DNA of 54,543 nucleotides from Terriglobia bacterium (GTDB lineage Bacteria > Pseudomonadota > Alphaproteobacteria > Acetobacterales > Acetobacteraceae), in the NCBI GenBank assembly GCA_023511585.1, contig JAIMBF010000012.1:1-54543 (forward strand), read 5' to 3'. The translations under genes were made by a program, and so were the position numbers. Within the stretch, counting starts at the first letter, position 1; each line of letters opens with the position of its first letter. Of this stretch, positions 52,713 through 54,543 are shown one piece after another. The notes beneath the pieces are model-generated. The model saw only the letters and a list, made by a program, of their open reading frames with translations, ran no database searches and was not told the origin of the DNA.

Positions 52713-53162
52713 TTTTCCGAGCGCGGCATCGATACGGCGTTGCGCTTCCGCGGCATTATTGGCGGCGAGAGCGCGCAGCGCACCGGAAATTTCCTCGACT
52801 ACGGGGTCGGTGATCTGATTTCTCACCTGCGAAGGACGAACCGAGCGGTCAAGCACCCAAGTTTCCGCGCGCTCCAGAGCTTCCTGCGCCATCCCCAACT
52901 CCCCTTGCGAAATCGCTGCACGGGCAGCCATGAGGTAATCCTTCGCCGTTGCGTTTTCCCCAAGGCTTGGCGATGGCAGGCGGGGCGCAATGACGGAACC
53001 GGAGGGCAGGGGGGCAAGGTTAGCCGGTTTTTTTGAAAGCGGAACACCGGCGCCCCCCGTGCCGACAGGACCTTCACCATTCGACAAAGAAGCGGGTGAC
53101 TGTTGCGCTAGTGCGGGTACAGCGGCAACTAATGCTACAGTAGTGAGTATGATCAGACGCAT
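52707..53162 (-). CDS. Small exported protein of unknown function
   Basis: A 151-residue protein from ATG 53162. Residues 1-19 form a signal peptide (I-L-T-T-V-A-L-V-A-A-V-P-A-L-A). A Pro/Ser/Gly-rich linker (about 20-65) leads to a helical domain (about 66-151) with D-Y-L-M-A-A-R-A-A-I and A-L-E-R-A-E-T-W-V-L-D-R-S, reminiscent of a TPR-like pair, and a C terminus R-I-D-A-A-L-G-K-L. I do not know a function. Similar proteins may be common in Acetobacteraceae, but I could not check this. Confidence 0.7.
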   Translation of the reverse strand: MRLIILTTVALVAAVPALAQQSPASLSNGEGPVGTGGAGVPLSKKPANLAPLPSGSVIAPRLPSPSLGENATAKDYLMAARAAISQGELGMAQEALERAETWVLDRSVRPSQVRNQITDPVVEEISGALRALAANNAAEAQRRIDAALGKL

Positions 53163-53229
53163 CGCTCTATCCCCTTTTGATTTCGGCTCATCTTTCACTT
53201 CTTGACGCTCTCGTAATCAAGGCTTTGCG

Positions 53230-54456
53230 TTACAAAAGCCCGGTCGCCAAACCCATGGCCTGACGTACGAACAACCGTTTTAATGCAGGGATCCGATGCA
53301 CCCCGGCAAGGCCAAGATCGCGGATCAGCCGAAGCAAAGTATGATCGTTGCTAAACAGCCGATCAAGAGCATCGGTTACTCCGAGCATGAGCATGTTATC
53401 CGCGCGGCGGCGCCGTTGGTATTGCTGTAACAACGAAGGAGCACCGGGATCCCTTCCGCCCTGCACGGCGTCGATGATGAGCTCCGCGAGTGCTGCCACG
53501 TCGCGGAAACCGAGGTTTAGCCCCTGCCCCGCAATGGGGTGGATGCCATGGGCTGCATCGCCGATCAGCGCTAGCCGAGGAGCGAAATAGCGGTGCGCAA
53601 AAAGTGCGCTGAGCCGATAGCTCCAGCGTCGCCCGATCGGGCGCAATCGGCCGAGATGCGAACCGAGTCTTCGCATCATTTCGCGAGCATAGAGCGAATC
53701 GTTCAACTGCATGAGGCGTTCGGCATTTGCCTGGCGTTCGGTCCAGACGATAGCCGAAAGATGCGGAACCCCGGGAATCGGACTCATCGGCAATTGGGCA
53801 AAAGGGCCGGAGGGGAGAAAATGTTCCACTGCGGTATTATGATGCGGGCGCTCATGCGCAACACTGCCGACGAGCGCGGTTTGCCCGTAGTCGATGCGGG
53901 TCACCGGAATACGCGCTTCTGCGCGTAATTGGCTTTCACGCCCATCTGCCGCAACCACCAATCGGCAAAAAATACGCGGTCCGCCCTCTATTGTGATCAC
54001 GGCGTGACGATGGCTCCGGTGCACTTTCGCTTCCGCGGGCGCAAATACGGCCAAATTTGGCTGAGCATGCAGATGCGCATTCAGCGCCCGTCGCAAGCTT
54101 TGTGCTTCGACCATCCAGCCAAAGGCTGAGAGGCATTCTGAAGGAGGAAGACCCGCGTCGGCCAAATCAAAATGGAGAAATAAGGGCGAGGCAGGCTTGT
54201 CCACTTGCCCATCGGAGATGCGTATGCCGGTAATCGGCCCCGGTTTTTCAGGCAGCAAGGGCCATACGCCAGCAGCCTCCAGCGTTTTGCGTGAAGCCGC
54301 TGCGATGGCATAAGCACGCCCGTCAAAATCCGGATGTTCCATGGGGGGCAAGGGCATCCGGTCGATCACAGCGGTCGCGACCCCGGAAGTTGCCAACAGA
54401 CACGCGAGTGTTGCGCCAACCGGCCCGGCTCCGACAACTGCAACCGTCGTTTCCAT
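53230..54456 (-). CDS. ubiH: UbiH/UbiF/VisC family FAD hydroxylase (ubiquinone pathway)
   Basis: A 408-residue flavoprotein. V-A-V-V-G-A-G-P-V-G-A at residues 5-15 is the FAD loop, A-D-G-R-E-S-Q-L-R near 162 is the DG motif, and L-I-G-D-A-A-H-G-I-H-P-I-A-G-Q-G-L-N-L-G near 292 is the GD motif of ring hydroxylases. Such enzymes hydroxylate the quinone ring in ubiquinone synthesis. ATG 54456 starts with M-E-T-T-V and has a weak GGAA upstream; 54477 is an alternative. Which ring carbon it hydroxylates is not certain. Confidence 0.88.
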   Translation of the reverse strand: METTVAVVGAGPVGATLACLLATSGVATAVIDRMPLPPMEHPDFDGRAYAIAAASRKTLEAAGVWPLLPEKPGPITGIRISDGQVDKPASPLFLHFDLADAGLPPSECLSAFGWMVEAQSLRRALNAHLHAQPNLAVFAPAEAKVHRSHRHAVITIEGGPRIFCRLVVAADGRESQLRAEARIPVTRIDYGQTALVGSVAHERPHHNTAVEHFLPSGPFAQLPMSPIPGVPHLSAIVWTERQANAERLMQLNDSLYAREMMRRLGSHLGRLRPIGRRWSYRLSALFAHRYFAPRLALIGDAAHGIHPIAGQGLNLGFRDVAALAELIIDAVQGGRDPGAPSLLQQYQRRRRADNMLMLGVTDALDRLFSNDHTLLRLIRDLGLAGVHRIPALKRLFVRQAMGLATGLL

Positions 54457-54543
54457 ATTTATTCCGTTTTCTTTCATTGCTGCTTCGCTTCTATCTTATG
54501 CATTTGCCTATTTTATGGGCATTAGGCTGCCTTGGGTAAGCGG

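Overview
The window looks like chromosomal DNA of a Gram-negative alphaproteobacterium, most likely an Acetobacteraceae-type (Rhodospirillales) organism. The reasons are the gene order tpiA-secG-pyrG-kdsA followed by bamD-recN-ligA, a fused transaldolase/glucose-6-phosphate isomerase of the kind common in acetic acid bacteria, a malic enzyme with a phosphotransacetylase tail, and the moderately high GC content judged by eye. Assignment to genus is not possible from the sequence alone. No insertion sequence, integrase, phage module, CRISPR array or rRNA was seen. One tRNA, tRNA-Leu(GAG), is present.

Layout. 1-8.1 kb: the start of hisI (cut by the window edge), a zur-like regulator, then a long minus-strand series read right to left: hyi-glxR (hydroxypyruvate and tartronate semialdehyde), an XRE regulator, and a tightly coupled Nudix-alaX-sseA-metC operon. 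7-11.5 kb: AI-2E family permease, a CHASE3-type chemoreceptor and a CynX-like MFS carrier. 11.75-14 kb: a geranylgeranyl-reductase-like flavoprotein directly abutting a two-domain lipoate ligase. This pair matches LipT and sLpl(AB), the dedicated lipoylation branch of sulfur-oxidising sHdr organisms, but no sHdr, LbpA or LipS1/LipS2 gene is in the window. 14.1-17.2 kb: a two-domain VOC protein and a cytosolic molybdopterin oxidoreductase. 17.2-20.9 kb: divergent rpiA and tal-pgi, the pentose phosphate/hexose phosphate node. 21-27.7 kb: an acyl-CoA catabolic cluster (two acyl-CoA dehydrogenases, class III CoA transferase, RraA-like protein, tyrosine phosphatase, enoyl-CoA hydratase, and an opposed metallo-beta-lactamase hydrolase).

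28.2-37.5 kb holds mostly housekeeping genes: asd, ftsK, lipB, tRNA-Leu, maeB, galU and a phosphohexomutase. 37.5-46.2 kb is a minus-strand conserved block: ligA, recN, bamD, kdsA, pyrG, secG, tpiA. 46.4-50.3 kb is a three-gene sugar-type ABC importer whose ATPase carries an unusual C-terminal GAF-like extension. 50.4-54.5 kb: a YbaK deacylase, an exported PRC-barrel protein and an MFS carrier with overlapping reading frames, a small exported protein, and a UbiH-type hydroxylase.

The most notable features are the orphan LipT-sLpl(AB) pair, which coexists with classical lipB, the sensor-like tail on the ABC ATPase, and the unassigned acyl-CoA pathway. All functional calls come from reading motifs and gene order. 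No database search was run.
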